From positions 248,001-312,000 of the forward strand of contig NZ_BMXV01000004.1 in the NCBI RefSeq assembly GCF_014651935.1: a stretch of 64,000 nt of DNA. Direction: 5' to 3'. The position numbers and the translations under genes are program-made. Each line of letters starts with the position of its first letter. The first letter of the stretch is position 1. The stretch is from Marinobacter zhanjiangensis (GTDB taxonomy: Bacteria > Pseudomonadota > Gammaproteobacteria > Pseudomonadales > Oleiphilaceae). Shown piece after piece: positions 1-8,850 of the stretch. Below the pieces are notes generated by a model. That model saw nothing but the letters and a program-made list of their open reading frames with translations, did no database searches and was not told the DNA's origin.

Positions 1-548
1 CGAACCATGCACCACAGCTCTTCCCGGGTGAAAGCATCCAGGGCAGCGAACGGTTCATCCAGCATCAGCAGCGCCGGTTTGTGGATCAGCGCCCGGCAGA
101 TGGAAGCCCGCTGCTGCATGCCGCCGGACAGTTCCCACGGAAACTTGTCCTCGCAGCCGGCCAGGCCGACCCGGGCCAGCAGGGCCCGGCCCTGTTCCTG
201 GAACTTTGCCTTCTCGGCACGAAAGCGATGACGGTACTCCTGCACAATCTCCATGGGCAGCAGGATGTTATCCAGGGTGGTCCGCCAGGGCAGCAGGTTG
301 GACGCCTGGAACGCCATGCCAACACCCTTCTGGGGGCCGGATACCTGTTTGCCGTCCAGATACACATAGCCTTCGCTGGGCGGCGCCAGGCCGGTCACCA
401 GCTTCATCAGGGTGGACTTGCCGCAGCCGGAAGGGCCGACCACAGCAACAAACTCGTTCTCCCTGACGCTGAGGGTGACGTTTTCGATGGCCATGGGACC
501 TTCTTCCCCATAGCGCATACTGACATTCTCGAATTCAACCAGATCCAT
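1..548 (-). CDS. ABC transporter ATP-binding protein (nitrate/sulfonate/taurine type), 3' end outside window
   Basis: ATPase subunit of an NMT1/SsuA-type importer, acting on the cytoplasmic face of the inner membrane. Reading from the ATG at 548, I see Walker A GPSGCGKST (about residue 38), Q-loop region AFQASNLLPW, signature LSGGMQQR and Walker B LLMLDEPFAALD. The frame runs off the left edge, so the C-terminus and probably the permease gene are missing. It lies 53 bases after the substrate-binding protein gene on the same strand, with a perfect hairpin between them, so the two are probably one operon. The family handles nitrate, sulfonates, taurine, thiamine precursors and pyrimidines. The substrate cannot be read from the ATPase; a RutR-like box upstream of the operon favours a nucleobase-related compound. 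Confidence 0.9.
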   Translation of the reverse strand, partial: MDLVEFENVSMRYGEEGPMAIENVTLSVRENEFVAVVGPSGCGKSTLMKLVTGLAPPSEGYVYLDGKQVSGPQKGVGMAFQASNLLPWRTTLDNILLPMEIVQEYRHRFRAEKAKFQEQGRALLARVGLAGCEDKFPWELSGGMQQRASICRALIHKPALLMLDEPFAALDAFTREELWCMV

Positions 549-572
549 CAGGAACTCCGGCAGTTGGTTGCA

Positions 573-593
573 GCCCGGGCGTTGCGCCCGGGC
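573..593 (-). terminator. Intergenic hairpin between binding-protein and ATPase genes
   Basis: A perfect 9-bp inverted repeat, gcccgggcg / cgcccgggc, with a 3-base loop lies in the 53-base gap. There is no T-run. GC-only hairpins placed after a binding-protein gene often protect its mRNA 3' end or cause partial termination, so that the binding protein is made in excess. That role is inferred from position. Confidence 0.5.
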
Positions 594-601
594 CCGGCAG
601 G

Positions 602-1645
602 TTAGTCGATCATCCGCGCTTCGCGGGGTGGCAGGTAGCTGCTGTCGAACAGGGTCTCCAGTTCCGGGTTGGGCTCCAGATCGTAGGAGGCGATCATGTC
701 CTCCAGGGCCCGGTCCATACGATCCTCGGTGACCGCACCCAGGCCCTCGGCACGGGTCTCTTCGGTGATCACGTTGGTTTCCAGGGCCAGCTTCAGGCGC
801 CGCAGCTCCAGGTCTTCCTTGATCAGGCCATCCCGTTGCTTGACGTACTGGATGGCGGCTTCCGGATCATCGATGGTCTCCTGCAGGGCCTTGTTGAAGG
901 CTCGCAGGAATCCTCGTACTGCTTCCGGATTCTCATCCAGCAGTTCGTTGCGGGCGATGATGGTGTTGCCGTAGAACTCTACCCCGTAGTCCGGGTATTT
1001 CAGCGCCACGATGTTGTCCGGGTCCACGCCCCGGGCCTCCAGGTTCAGCAGGCTGGTGAAGTAGAAACCGGTGATGGCGTCCAGCTCGCCCCGGGCCAGC
1101 AGGGTTTCACGGATGGCCGGCTCCACGGATTGCCACTCGACAGCATCCACCGCCAGGTCGTTGTGGCGGGCAAAGGAGGGCCAGGCCTTGCGGCCGCCGT
1201 CAAACACCGGCGCGCCCAGGGTCTTGCCCTTGAGGTCTGCCGGTTCTTCAATGCCGGATTCCCGGAGGGCAAATACCGCCGCCGGCATGGCGTTGTAGAC
1301 CATGTAGACGCCGGTGACCTCGGTGTCCGGATTCTTCGCGGTGGTCTCGGTCAGGGCACTGAAGTCGGCGAAGCCCATGTCGTAGCTGTTGGTGGCGACC
1401 CGGGTGACCGCGCCTGCGGAGCCATTGCCCGAGTCGATGGTGACGTTCAGCCCTTCGTCTTCGAAGTAACCTTTTTCCTTGGCCATCAGAAAGGGCGCGG
1501 ATGGGCCTTCAAAACGCCAGTCAAGAGTGAAGCGGATATCGGTCTCGGCCTGAGCCCCCGAAGCCATGGCGGTCAGGGCACCGCCGAGCACGATTGCGGA
1601 GGTCATCCGCTTGAGCAGACCCGGTTTGCGATGGTTATCGTTCAT
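602..1645 (-). CDS. ABC transporter periplasmic substrate-binding protein, NMT1/SsuA-like
   Basis: 347 residues. A positively charged start followed by a hydrophobic stretch ending in ASGAQA (about residue 33) is a Sec signal peptide. The mature part begins with the family pattern of a beta strand then GPSAPFLMAKEKGYFEDEGL, typical of the NMT1/THI5-SsuA fold (family knowledge). The SD sequence GAGGAAG sits just before the ATG at 1645. It is the first gene of the operon that continues with the ATPase at the window edge. A palindrome CTGACCATGTGGTCTG lies 108 bases upstream (1754-1769) and matches the RutR operator, so the ligand may be a pyrimidine, purine or related ring compound. Thiamine-precursor binding is the main alternative; no TPP riboswitch is visible here. 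Confidence 0.88.
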   Translation of the reverse strand: MNDNHRKPGLLKRMTSAIVLGGALTAMASGAQAETDIRFTLDWRFEGPSAPFLMAKEKGYFEDEGLNVTIDSGNGSAGAVTRVATNSYDMGFADFSALTETTAKNPDTEVTGVYMVYNAMPAAVFALRESGIEEPADLKGKTLGAPVFDGGRKAWPSFARHNDLAVDAVEWQSVEPAIRETLLARGELDAITGFYFTSLLNLEARGVDPDNIVALKYPDYGVEFYGNTIIARNELLDENPEAVRGFLRAFNKALQETIDDPEAAIQYVKQRDGLIKEDLELRRLKLALETNVITEETRAEGLGAVTEDRMDRALEDMIASYDLEPNPELETLFDSSYLPPREARMID

Positions 1646-1962
1646 GGTACTTCCTCGTTATGTCGTGTAATCCCGTGTTTTGGTGTTGTGCCAGCAAGGC
1701 TTGAGCAATTGGCATACCAGTGTAGTCAACAGGGCGACAGACCACTGAAAAAGCTGACCATGTGGTCTGTTTATGCTGCTTGGGGATGCGGGCAGTCACG
1801 CTCTGGTGCACGACATTGGCGCTTACGCATTGGAGCGTGGTCCATTACGGTGCGGTTTTCCACGGTGTCTTCGCTGAGTTCCTGTCATACAGGGTTCTTA
1901 GAGTTGTCACGGTAGATCATTAGCATCAGCACTGATGTCAATGATCAGGCTAGGAGGCCAAC
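1646..1962. other. Divergent intergenic region
   Basis: About 317 bases between the binding-protein gene (leftward) and the secreted repeat protein (rightward). Apart from the RutR-like palindrome at 1754-1769 and an SD (aggaggcc) before the rightward ATG, I see no gene, RNA or clear -35/-10 pair. Confidence 0.5.
1754..1769. promoter_or_regulatory. RutR-like operator upstream of the ABC importer
   Basis: CTGACCATGTGGTCTG matches 11 of the 14 fixed positions of the E. coli RutR consensus TTGACCAnnTGGTCAA. It is itself a near-perfect dyad. A RutR homologue is encoded at 27810-28499 and similar boxes precede other catabolic units in the window. Confidence 0.6.
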
Positions 1963-3426
1963 GTGAAAAACACACATAGATTAGTAGTCGCTTCAGCACT
2001 GGCTCTGTCCAGCGTGCCGGTAATGGCAGTACCGTGTCTCGAAGGCGGCACTGGCGATTCACCGACGCTGACCTGCACCGCGACAGACAGTGGCAACATC
2101 GACGACAATCGAAACAATCTGTCAGTGACCGTGGAAAGTGATGCGCAGGTCGTCCGCGCGGAAGGACGCCCGGTGCAATTGGGCGGATCGGATCAGTCGG
2201 TCAACAATCTGGGGCTGATCGAAAGCGGCGACGATGACGCGATCCGGGGCAAGGGCGCGAACCTGACGGTCGACAATTCCGGCACCATCCGCGGCGGTGA
2301 CCGAGGTATCCGCCTTCAGGACAATGCTGACAATTTCACCCTGATCAACCAGGCAAGCGGTGAAATCTTCGCGCGCCGTCAGGCTGTGCGGCTGGACAAT
2401 GACGACGAACTGAAGAACGCTGACATCAAAAATTACGGCCTGATCGAGAGCACCGACGGCCGTGCCATCCAGAGCCGCGGCCCGGGCGGCACCGTGATCA
2501 ACAACGGCACGCTCCGGGGCGGCGAGGAAGTGGTCGAAGCGCGCGAGGATTTCACCATCGAGAACCATGGCACCATCGCCATCCGCGGGCTGGGATGGGA
2601 CGCCGCAGCAGGCACCTGGTCAATCGACGGCTCGGTCGCGACTGACGACGAAGACGGTGTGCAGTTCGCCAGCGGGGAGGCGGATAACTACGGCGTGATT
2701 CTTGGCACCGATGACGGCATCGACCTGGACGAGGGGCGGGTGCACAACCATGCCACCGGCGTGATTGTCTCCACCGGATCTGCTAGTGACCCAATGGATG
2801 GCGGCAGCGGCATCGACGTGGATGAAACGTTCGAGCCCACGGTAGGTGACGACCGCGCCGCTGGCCCGTTGACCATCATCAACGAAGGCTATATCGAAGG
2901 CGTTCGCGCCATCGGCACGGATGAGGCCAGCACTTCCGAGATTTCCATTGAGAACAGCGGCACTCTGCGGGGCCGGTCGGGAACCGCCATCGAGCTTGGT
3001 CCCGATCAGGGCGACAGCAGCCTGCTGCTGACCGGCGACAGTGAGATCTTCGGCGATGTGGTCTTTGGCGGCGGCGATGACCTGCTGGCCCTGGACGGGT
3101 TGGCCCCGGGCCTGCTGATCGATGGCACCTTCGATGGAGGCGCGGGTAATAACAGCGTTTTGTTCAACGACTACGGTCTGTCCGACCTTCTGTCCTTCGA
3201 TATCACCAACGATCTGATAGACCTCTCCTTTGGATTCACGAATAACAACGTGCTTTCAGGACAGTTCAGAAACTTCAGCACATGGACTTTTTCCAGTGAG
3301 GATTCCTTCTCCACCGAAGAACTTGCCAGTCGGTTTGCGGCTCCGGTGTCAGCACCATCGACACTGCCCCTTCTCGCCCTCGGGCTGGTCGGGATCTGGG
3401 CCGGCCGGGCCCGTCGCTTGGGGTAA
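1963..3426 (+). CDS. Secreted repeat-rich protein with PEP-CTERM-like C-terminal sorting tail
   Basis: 487 residues. Signal peptide at 1-22 (ends PVMA). The body is acidic and rich in Asn, Gly and Asp. It repeats units such as NSGTIRGG, NNGTLRGG, NHGTIA and NSGTLRGRSG every 20-40 residues, the pattern of a right-handed beta helix as in autotransporter passenger domains. The end reads APSTLPLLALGLVGIWAG followed by basic residues RARR. This is the PEP-CTERM layout (short motif, one transmembrane helix, Arg cluster) but with SAPS in place of the Pro-Glu-Pro motif. Proteins of this kind are cut by an exosortase and exported; none is encoded in this window. No autotransporter beta-barrel is present. 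A strong terminator follows the gene. Function is unknown; a surface or matrix role is a guess. Confidence 0.75.
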   Translation: MKNTHRLVVASALALSSVPVMAVPCLEGGTGDSPTLTCTATDSGNIDDNRNNLSVTVESDAQVVRAEGRPVQLGGSDQSVNNLGLIESGDDDAIRGKGANLTVDNSGTIRGGDRGIRLQDNADNFTLINQASGEIFARRQAVRLDNDDELKNADIKNYGLIESTDGRAIQSRGPGGTVINNGTLRGGEEVVEAREDFTIENHGTIAIRGLGWDAAAGTWSIDGSVATDDEDGVQFASGEADNYGVILGTDDGIDLDEGRVHNHATGVIVSTGSASDPMDGGSGIDVDETFEPTVGDDRAAGPLTIINEGYIEGVRAIGTDEASTSEISIENSGTLRGRSGTAIELGPDQGDSSLLLTGDSEIFGDVVFGGGDDLLALDGLAPGLLIDGTFDGGAGNNSVLFNDYGLSDLLSFDITNDLIDLSFGFTNNNVLSGQFRNFSTWTFSSEDSFSTEELASRFAAPVSAPSTLPLLALGLVGIWAGRARRLG

Positions 3427-3804
3427 CAGTTGACGAGGCCAAGGGCCTTGTTGGCGTTCGTCTCCAGGCGAGTGTCGCGGTTTCTCCGGAGTTCAAGCTC
3501 CCGGAGAAACCATAATTTTAAATGACGATTAGTTAAGCCATTTCCGGAGTCGCCCAGGCCCCGCTCTCTTCCAAACCTTCCGATATCTCATTTTGTGTAT
3601 CTTGACGCGTCTTATAATCGCAGGCCTGACCGGTCCTTATTGACCCATGTTATGACCGCCTCCGCCGCAATGCCCGAAGCGACAGAGAACAGGCAGCCAT
3701 GCCTCAAGACCAGTTAATGATGTCATTTGCCAGCCCGGGGATGGTATCCGACGCTAATACAGTTAACTGGAACGCGCCTCATGCGAACCCACAAGGAGCA
3801 GATC
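3427..3804. other. Intergenic region and catalase leader
   Basis: It holds the terminator at 3479-3522 and then about 280 bases before the catalase start. A TATAAT at 3613-3618 could be a -10 element, but the -35 region (3590-3595) is poor. An in-frame upstream ATG at 3781 lacks a ribosome binding site. Nothing else was recognised. Confidence 0.4.
3479..3522 (+). terminator. Rho-independent terminator of the PEP-CTERM-like gene
   Basis: A perfect 11-bp stem, GGTTTCTCCGG / CCGGAGAAACC, with an 11-base loop is followed by ATAATTTTAAA. Confidence 0.85.
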
Positions 3805-5892
3805 ATGGCTGAACGATTCACCTTCATTAATCAGGGCAAGGGCGGCGAGACCCACCAGCGGGCGGACGGCGACACCCCGGTAATGACCACCCCCCAGGGC
3901 GCGCCGGTCGCGGATAACCAGAATTCACTGAAGGGTGGCACCCGTGGCCCCACCCTCCTGGAGGATCATGTTCTCCGGGAAAAGATCTTCAAGTTCGACC
4001 ATGAGCGAATCCCGGAGCGGGTCGTTCACGCCCGCGGCATGGGCGCCAAAGGCTATTTCGAAAACTACGGTGACCTGTCGGATATCACCTGTGCCGATCT
4101 GTTCCAACGCGCCGGGGAGCAAACCGAAGTCTTCGTGCGGTTCTCCACCGTCGCGGGCAACAAGGGCTCTGCCGACCTGGCCAGGGACGTTCGCGGGTTT
4201 GCCACCAAGTTATACACACGGGAGGGCAACTGGGATCTGGTGGGTAACAACATCCCGGTGTTCTTCATCCAGGACGCCATGAAATTTCCGGATCTGGTCC
4301 ATGCTGCCAAACAAGAGCCGGACCGGGGTTTTCCCCAGGCCCAGACCGCCCATGACAACTTCTGGGATTTCGCGACCCTGTCGCCCGAGAGCGTACACAT
4401 GCTCATGTGGACCATGTCGGATCGGGCCATTCCACGCTCTTTCCGCTTCATGGAAGGGTTCGGGGTGCACAGCTTCCGCTTCGTGAACAGCAGGGGCGAG
4501 TCGAAGTTCGTCAAGTTCCACTGGAAACCCCTGCAGGGGCTCCAGTCCGTGGTCTGGAACGAAGCGCTGAAGATCAATGGTGCCGACCCGGACTTCCACC
4601 GCCGGGACCTGTGGGACGCCATCCAGAGCGGGGACTATCCGGAATGGGAGCTGGGCGTACAGGTTTTTGACGACGAGTTCGCCGACCAGTTCGAATTCGA
4701 CATTCTCGATGCCACCAAGATCATCCCGGAAGAACAGGTGCCCGTGCGCCCGATCGGCAAAATGGTACTCAACCGGGTGGTGGACAACTTCTTTGCCGAA
4801 ACCGAACAGGTGGCCTTCTGCACCCAGAACATCGTTCGCGGCATCGATCACTCCAACGACCCACTTCTGCAGGGTCGCAACTTTTCCTATCTGGACACCC
4901 AGCTCAAGCGCCTGGGCAGCCCGAACTTCACCAACATTCCGGTCAATGCGCCCCGGTGCCCCGTGCATCACCTGCTTCAGGACGGCCACATGACCATGAA
5001 GAACCCGACCGGGCGGGTGAACTACGAACCCAACAGCTGGGAGCCGGAGGCGGCCGGCCCCCGTGAATCCCCGGAAACCGCCTTCCAGTCCCACCCCACG
5101 CCGGTGGAGGGCGTGAAGGAGCGGGTGCGCTCAGAACTGTTCGCCGACCATTACAGCCAGGCACGTCAGTTCTACATCAGCCAGACCGACATCGAAAAGC
5201 GCCACATCAAGAACGCGTTCGTGTTCGAGCTGAGCAAAGTCGAGCGGCTGGATATCCGCGAACGGATGGTCTCCCACCTGCTCAACGTCGATGACGACCT
5301 GGCCCGGGACGTGGGCAAAGGTCTCGGTCTGAAGGAAATGCCCGAAGCCGCCGAGGCGGCCATGACGCCCCGCACGGACCTGCCAGAGTCTCCGGCCCTG
5401 AGCATCATTCTCAACGGTCCGAAATCTTTCAAGGGGCGCAAGGTAGGCGTGCTGGTCAGCGAGGGAGTCGATGCCGCACTGTTCGCAAAACTGAAAGAAG
5501 CGGTGGAAGCCGAAGGTGCCAAGCTGGCCGTGGTGGCCCCCACCATTGGTGGCGTCAAGGACAGCGATGGCAACGCCCTGGCCGCAGACGAGAAAGTGGA
5601 TGGCGGCCCTTCCGTGGTCTTCGACGCCGTCGTGCTGTTACCGTCAGAGGAAAACGTGGACGAGCTGGCCAAAGATGCCACCGCCCGGGACTTCGTGGAC
5701 GATGCCTTCGCCCACTGCAAGTTCATCGGCTATTCCCCGGCGGCGAGCAAACTGTTCGACAGTGTGGGTCTGACGGCCATGCTCGACGACGGCTGCGTGT
5801 CCCTGAACGGCCCGGGCGACACCAGCAAGTTCATCGAAGCCTGCCGCGTCCTGCGCTACTGGCCCAGGGAAGAGAAAGTGGATCGGTTCTGA
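3805..5892 (+). CDS. katE: Large-subunit catalase (HPII type)
   Basis: 695 residues from the ATG at 3805, chosen because AAGGAG lies 7 bases before it. Cytoplasmic haem enzyme that splits hydrogen peroxide to water and oxygen. The N-terminal region holds the catalytic His in [14 protein letters not shown] (about residue 75). The distal Asn region [18 protein letters not shown] is followed by the proximal haem Tyr in RNFSYLDTQ (about 362). The last 150 residues, from about 540, form the DJ-1/glutamine-amidotransferase-like domain ([17 protein letters not shown]). That domain marks the large-subunit clade, and the length is only slightly below E. coli KatE (753). The gene stands alone between its own leader and a GC hairpin. 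Stationary-phase or oxidative-stress control is usual for the family; no OxyR site was recognised. Confidence 0.97.
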   Translation: MAERFTFINQGKGGETHQRADGDTPVMTTPQGAPVADNQNSLKGGTRGPTLLEDHVLREKIFKFDHERIPERVVHARGMGAKGYFENYGDLSDITCADLFQRAGEQTEVFVRFSTVAGNKGSADLARDVRGFATKLYTREGNWDLVGNNIPVFFIQDAMKFPDLVHAAKQEPDRGFPQAQTAHDNFWDFATLSPESVHMLMWTMSDRAIPRSFRFMEGFGVHSFRFVNSRGESKFVKFHWKPLQGLQSVVWNEALKINGADPDFHRRDLWDAIQSGDYPEWELGVQVFDDEFADQFEFDILDATKIIPEEQVPVRPIGKMVLNRVVDNFFAETEQVAFCTQNIVRGIDHSNDPLLQGRNFSYLDTQLKRLGSPNFTNIPVNAPRCPVHHLLQDGHMTMKNPTGRVNYEPNSWEPEAAGPRESPETAFQSHPTPVEGVKERVRSELFADHYSQARQFYISQTDIEKRHIKNAFVFELSKVERLDIRERMVSHLLNVDDDLARDVGKGLGLKEMPEAAEAAMTPRTDLPESPALSIILNGPKSFKGRKVGVLVSEGVDAALFAKLKEAVEAEGAKLAVVAPTIGGVKDSDGNALAADEKVDGGPSVVFDAVVLLPSEENVDELAKDATARDFVDDAFAHCKFIGYSPAASKLFDSVGLTAMLDDGCVSLNGPGDTSKFIEACRVLRYWPREEKVDRF

Positions 5893-5901
5893 CGGAAACT
5901 G

Positions 5902-5925
5902 CCCCGCGGCACTGTCGCCGCGGGG
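5902..5925. terminator. Hairpin between convergent katE and DUF1330 gene
   Basis: CCCCGCGGC / GCCGCGGGG, a perfect 9-bp stem with a 6-base loop, lies 10 bases after the katE stop. It has no T-run and could serve both strands. Confidence 0.6.
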
Positions 5926-5957
5926 TCAGGTCCTGCATGTTGCCTGCCCGGGCCTTG

Positions 5958-6356
5958 TCAGGACTCCAGCATCGGCACCAGCCTTGAATCATCAATCGCC
6001 GCCGTCCGATGATGGACGATGGCCTTGTATTCAGGGCTGTCTATCATCTCCAGGAACGCATCAAGGGAGGGGTAACGCACCAGCAGGACCTCGTCCCATT
6101 GTTCCTCCTCCGGGCCAATCAGGGTACCGGTCGGCGCCCCCGACCAGACCAGTTCGCCACCGACTCCGTGGATACAGCGAATGGCCCCGCGCCCATACTC
6201 CTTATAGGCCTCACGGCCACTGATACCGGCACGTGGCTCCTCGTAGTCCGCCTGTTCGCGGAATTTCAGCAGATTGAGCATGACCACCGGTTCACCCTTC
6301 GGGGTCTTGGACAGGACCTCGGAAATGGCTTTGGATGTGGGGTTTATTGTTTTCAT
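5958..6356 (-). CDS. DUF1330 family protein
   Basis: 132 residues. The pattern VVMLNLLKFRE near the N-terminus and the closing part (LLVRYPSLDAFLEMIDSPEYKAIVHHR...) are typical of DUF1330, a small cytoplasmic dimeric alpha/beta barrel family of unknown activity. The conserved HHR/AAIDDSRLVP end is present, so the gene looks intact. It points towards katE and ends just beyond the shared hairpin. No substrate can be inferred. Confidence 0.85.
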   Translation of the reverse strand: MKTINPTSKAISEVLSKTPKGEPVVMLNLLKFREQADYEEPRAGISGREAYKEYGRGAIRCIHGVGGELVWSGAPTGTLIGPEEEQWDEVLLVRYPSLDAFLEMIDSPEYKAIVHHRTAAIDDSRLVPMLES

Positions 6357-6412
6357 CGTGTTGGTCTCCGGTCAGGTTCTTTGATGCCGTAGTCTACCCG
6401 GGCGCCTTTTCA

Positions 6413-6520
6413 TATATCCACCTGGATGGCTACCCCGTTGAGCGCGCGCCCTTGTCTGTGATCATTCTGCATGGTGCTGGCGGATACGGTCGTCTGTTTA
6501 CTCCCTATGCCCGGTTTCTC
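6413..6520 (+). pseudogene. Duplicated internal fragment of the alpha/beta hydrolase gene
   Basis: These 108 bases repeat positions 9532-9639 of the hydrolase gene with about nine in ten bases identical, in the same orientation. The reading frame gives YIHLDGYPVERAPLSVIILH, against DIHLDRYPVERAPLSVIILH in the full gene. It has no start and soon hits a stop. It is therefore a relic copy, left about 3.1 kb from the intact gene. Confidence 0.85.
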
Positions 6521-6624
6521 CGTCGGGGCACAGTATCTAAGCTATCCTGATTACTGAAGACAGCGTTCAGCAGGCTCAATCCTGCAGCAACATAAGCGTT
6601 TCTGGATAGCCAAAGGACCGTTGA

Positions 6625-7557
6625 ATGAGCGACCGGGAAACCGATCAGAATGCCTCTCCTGAAAAGAAAGCCAAAAAGGCGGCAGACGAGCAAGAGTCTC
6701 GCGCCAGGGTCGAAAATCGCGAATCCCGCGAACAGACACCGACGTCTAGCGAAAAGTCGCTGACTCGGAAAGAACGCGATACCGTAGCCGAACATAGCAA
6801 CCTGTCGTCGTTGACCGTCTACTCCATCATCATGCGCGAGGGCGAGGAGGAGCTGCACCGCCCTAAAATTTCGCTCTGGTGGTCCGGTGTGGCTGCGGGG
6901 GTCGGGATTTCGACCTCGGTCCTCGTCGAGGGAATTATCCGCTCCAATCTGGGTTCCGCTCATCCCTACCTGACGTTGATTGAAAGCCTGGGCTACTCGT
7001 TCGGGTTTGTCCTCGTGATCCTTTGCCGGCTTCAACTGTTCACCGAAAACACCATCACCGTCGTGCTGCCGGTTCTCGCCCAGCCTACGCCCAACCGGTT
7101 CTATTGCACCGCGCGTCTTTGGGCAATTGTGCTTGCGGCGAATTTGTCTGGCACGTTTATTACCGCCGCTATCGGCGTCCACGGGGGCATCATTACCGCT
7201 GACAGCCTCGCGGCGATTCTGGAGATATCGCACCACCTGGCAACGCTGACCCCGGCCGAGACACTTTTGCGCGGTATTCCAGCGGGCTTTTTTATAGCGG
7301 CTATCGTATGGATGCTGCCTTCGGCGAAGAAATCTGAAGTGGCGATTATCGTCATGTTTACCTGGCTGATCGCAGCGGGTGGCTTTACCCATGTAATTGC
7401 CGGATCAAACGAAATCTTCACTTTGGTGCTCATGGGGGAAATGAATATCTTTACCGCCTTGGTCTACCACATTTCCCCGGTGCTCATCGGCAACATTCTG
7501 GGCGGTACCGGTTTGTTCGCGATGCTGGCCTATGGCCAGGTTCATGAAGAGATGTGA
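6625..7557 (+). CDS. Formate/nitrite transporter (FNT) family membrane protein
   Basis: 310 residues. The first 65 residues are a charged, soluble tail (many K, E, R). After that come six predicted membrane segments starting near SLWWSGVAAGVGISTSVLVEG, with the half-helix features of the FNT pentameric channel fold. The long hydrophilic N-terminus and the sequence GGFTHVIAGSNEIFTLVLMGE resemble the YfdC-type branch rather than FocA or NirC. FNT proteins pass small monovalent anions such as formate, nitrite or hydrosulfide; the substrate of this branch is not settled. It is a single gene, with no partner enzyme beside it. Confidence 0.88.
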   Translation: MSDRETDQNASPEKKAKKAADEQESRARVENRESREQTPTSSEKSLTRKERDTVAEHSNLSSLTVYSIIMREGEEELHRPKISLWWSGVAAGVGISTSVLVEGIIRSNLGSAHPYLTLIESLGYSFGFVLVILCRLQLFTENTITVVLPVLAQPTPNRFYCTARLWAIVLAANLSGTFITAAIGVHGGIITADSLAAILEISHHLATLTPAETLLRGIPAGFFIAAIVWMLPSAKKSEVAIIVMFTWLIAAGGFTHVIAGSNEIFTLVLMGEMNIFTALVYHISPVLIGNILGGTGLFAMLAYGQVHEEM

Positions 7558-7691
7558 TGCGGCGCGAAGAGGTAACCCTTCTTTCTGTGACAGCTCCCTC
7601 ATCCCGGCACACAGGCGCCGCAATCCTGCCGTTGCTGGATAGCCTGCGCCGATCCTCGTGTGCCTCTTCAGTCGCCCTGAAATCTGCGCTA

Positions 7692-7729
7692 GGTTGACGA
7701 ATGTATAATCATTGATATATTTGTCAACC
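7692..7729 (+). promoter_or_regulatory. Promoter with flanking inverted repeat upstream of the XRE-ImmA gene
   Basis: TTGACG (7694-7699), a 16-base spacer and TATATT (7716-7721) form a good sigma-70 promoter. A perfect inverted repeat GGTTGAC (7692-7698) / GTCAACC (7723-7729) brackets it. The gene just downstream encodes a helix-turn-helix protein, so this is a likely autorepression operator. Confidence 0.6.
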
Positions 7730-7758
7730 ATAAGTTGTATTTCGTAAGGAATAGATCC

Positions 7759-8850
7759 ATGTTGCATGATCGCCTGCGTCGTGCGCGTGCCCTGAAAAAC
7801 ATGTCCCTTCAAGAAGTTGCTGACCAGCTGGGGGACATCTCGAAACAGGCTCTGTCGAAGTACGAACAGGGCAGGGATGCGCCCAACTCCACCCGTCTGA
7901 TTCAACTTGCCGATGTGCTGGGTGTTAATCCGGAATACTTCTTCCGCTCTGACTCTGTTGAGCTGGGCGAAGTGGATTTCCGTAAACACTCGGCGTTTGG
8001 CAAAAAGCAACAGGAAGCCGTTAAGGAACAGGTGCGGGAACATCTGGAGCGTTACCTGGCTGCGGAAAGCCTCTTTGAAACCGGCAACAAGGACAAAGGG
8101 TTTGCCCAATGGCAGGAACGCTTTCCGGTGTCCAACGTCGACGATATTGAGAAAGCCGCCGAAGACCTGCGACAGGCATGGAACCTTGGCACCAACCCCA
8201 TTGCCAACCTGACCGAAACTCTGGAAGAGAACGGTATCAAGGTCGTCGGTATTGAGGCACACGAAAAGTTCGATGGCCTTTGCGCTCTGGTTAACAATGG
8301 TGTCGATGCTGTCATAGTCAGCAACACCACTCGCCCTGGCGAACGCCAGCGTTTTAACCTGGGCCATGAGCTGGGCCACCTTGTCATGAACCTGCCGGCA
8401 GAGATTCATGGCACTCGTGACGAAGAGAGCTGGTGCCACCGTTTTGCCGGCGCGTTCCTGTTCCCGGCAAAGCAGGTTCGGGATACCTTCGGAAGCACCC
8501 GGAAGCGTATTCTGCTAAATGAGTTCCTGCTGGCGAAGGAAGAGTGGGGGATATCCATTCAGGCAACTCTACGACGCCTTTTTGATCTGGGTATCGTCCA
8601 GCAGCGTTTCTACCAGGACACTATCCGTCAGTGGTCGATGAGAGGCTTCAGGAAGAACGAGCCAGCGCCACTGGAACCAGAGAACTCCTATCGACTCCGA
8701 CAGCTGGTGTACCGCGCTCTTGCCGAGGGGCTGGTCACTTCGTCCCGGGCAGCTGAGTTATTGGGCACCAGTCTAGAAGAAATCGAAAATATCATGGCCA
8801 ACGGACAGGCGGGTCAAGGCAAGGATGCCAGCGAAAGTTCTCGTTTCTGA
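7759..8850 (+). CDS. XRE-family regulator with ImmA/IrrE metallopeptidase domain
   Basis: 363 residues from the ATG at 7759, which has AAGGA about 8 bases upstream. Residues 5-60 form a lambda-repressor-like helix-turn-helix (MSLQEVADQLGDISKQALSKYE). After a linker, an ImmA/IrrE zinc peptidase domain carries HELGH near residue 203. The family cleaves or releases partner repressors in mobile elements and stress systems. The PIN-domain gene overlaps its end by 26 bases, so the two are translationally coupled. This order (COG2856 regulator then PIN nuclease) is a known toxin-antitoxin-like arrangement. The promoter upstream carries an inverted repeat suited to self-control. Confidence 0.9.
   Translation: MLHDRLRRARALKNMSLQEVADQLGDISKQALSKYEQGRDAPNSTRLIQLADVLGVNPEYFFRSDSVELGEVDFRKHSAFGKKQQEAVKEQVREHLERYLAAESLFETGNKDKGFAQWQERFPVSNVDDIEKAAEDLRQAWNLGTNPIANLTETLEENGIKVVGIEAHEKFDGLCALVNNGVDAVIVSNTTRPGERQRFNLGHELGHLVMNLPAEIHGTRDEESWCHRFAGAFLFPAKQVRDTFGSTRKRILLNEFLLAKEEWGISIQATLRRLFDLGIVQQRFYQDTIRQWSMRGFRKNEPAPLEPENSYRLRQLVYRALAEGLVTSSRAAELLGTSLEEIENIMANGQAGQGKDASESSRF

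Noticed and set aside
602..1962. TPP riboswitch before the NMT1-like binding protein
   Set aside because: NMT1-like proteins can bind thiamine precursors, but the leader lacks the CTGAGA and ACCTGATC elements found at 51131-51238.
4210..5094. Long open frame antisense to the catalase gene
   Set aside because: High-GC shadow with no start signal; the catalase frame has full motif support.
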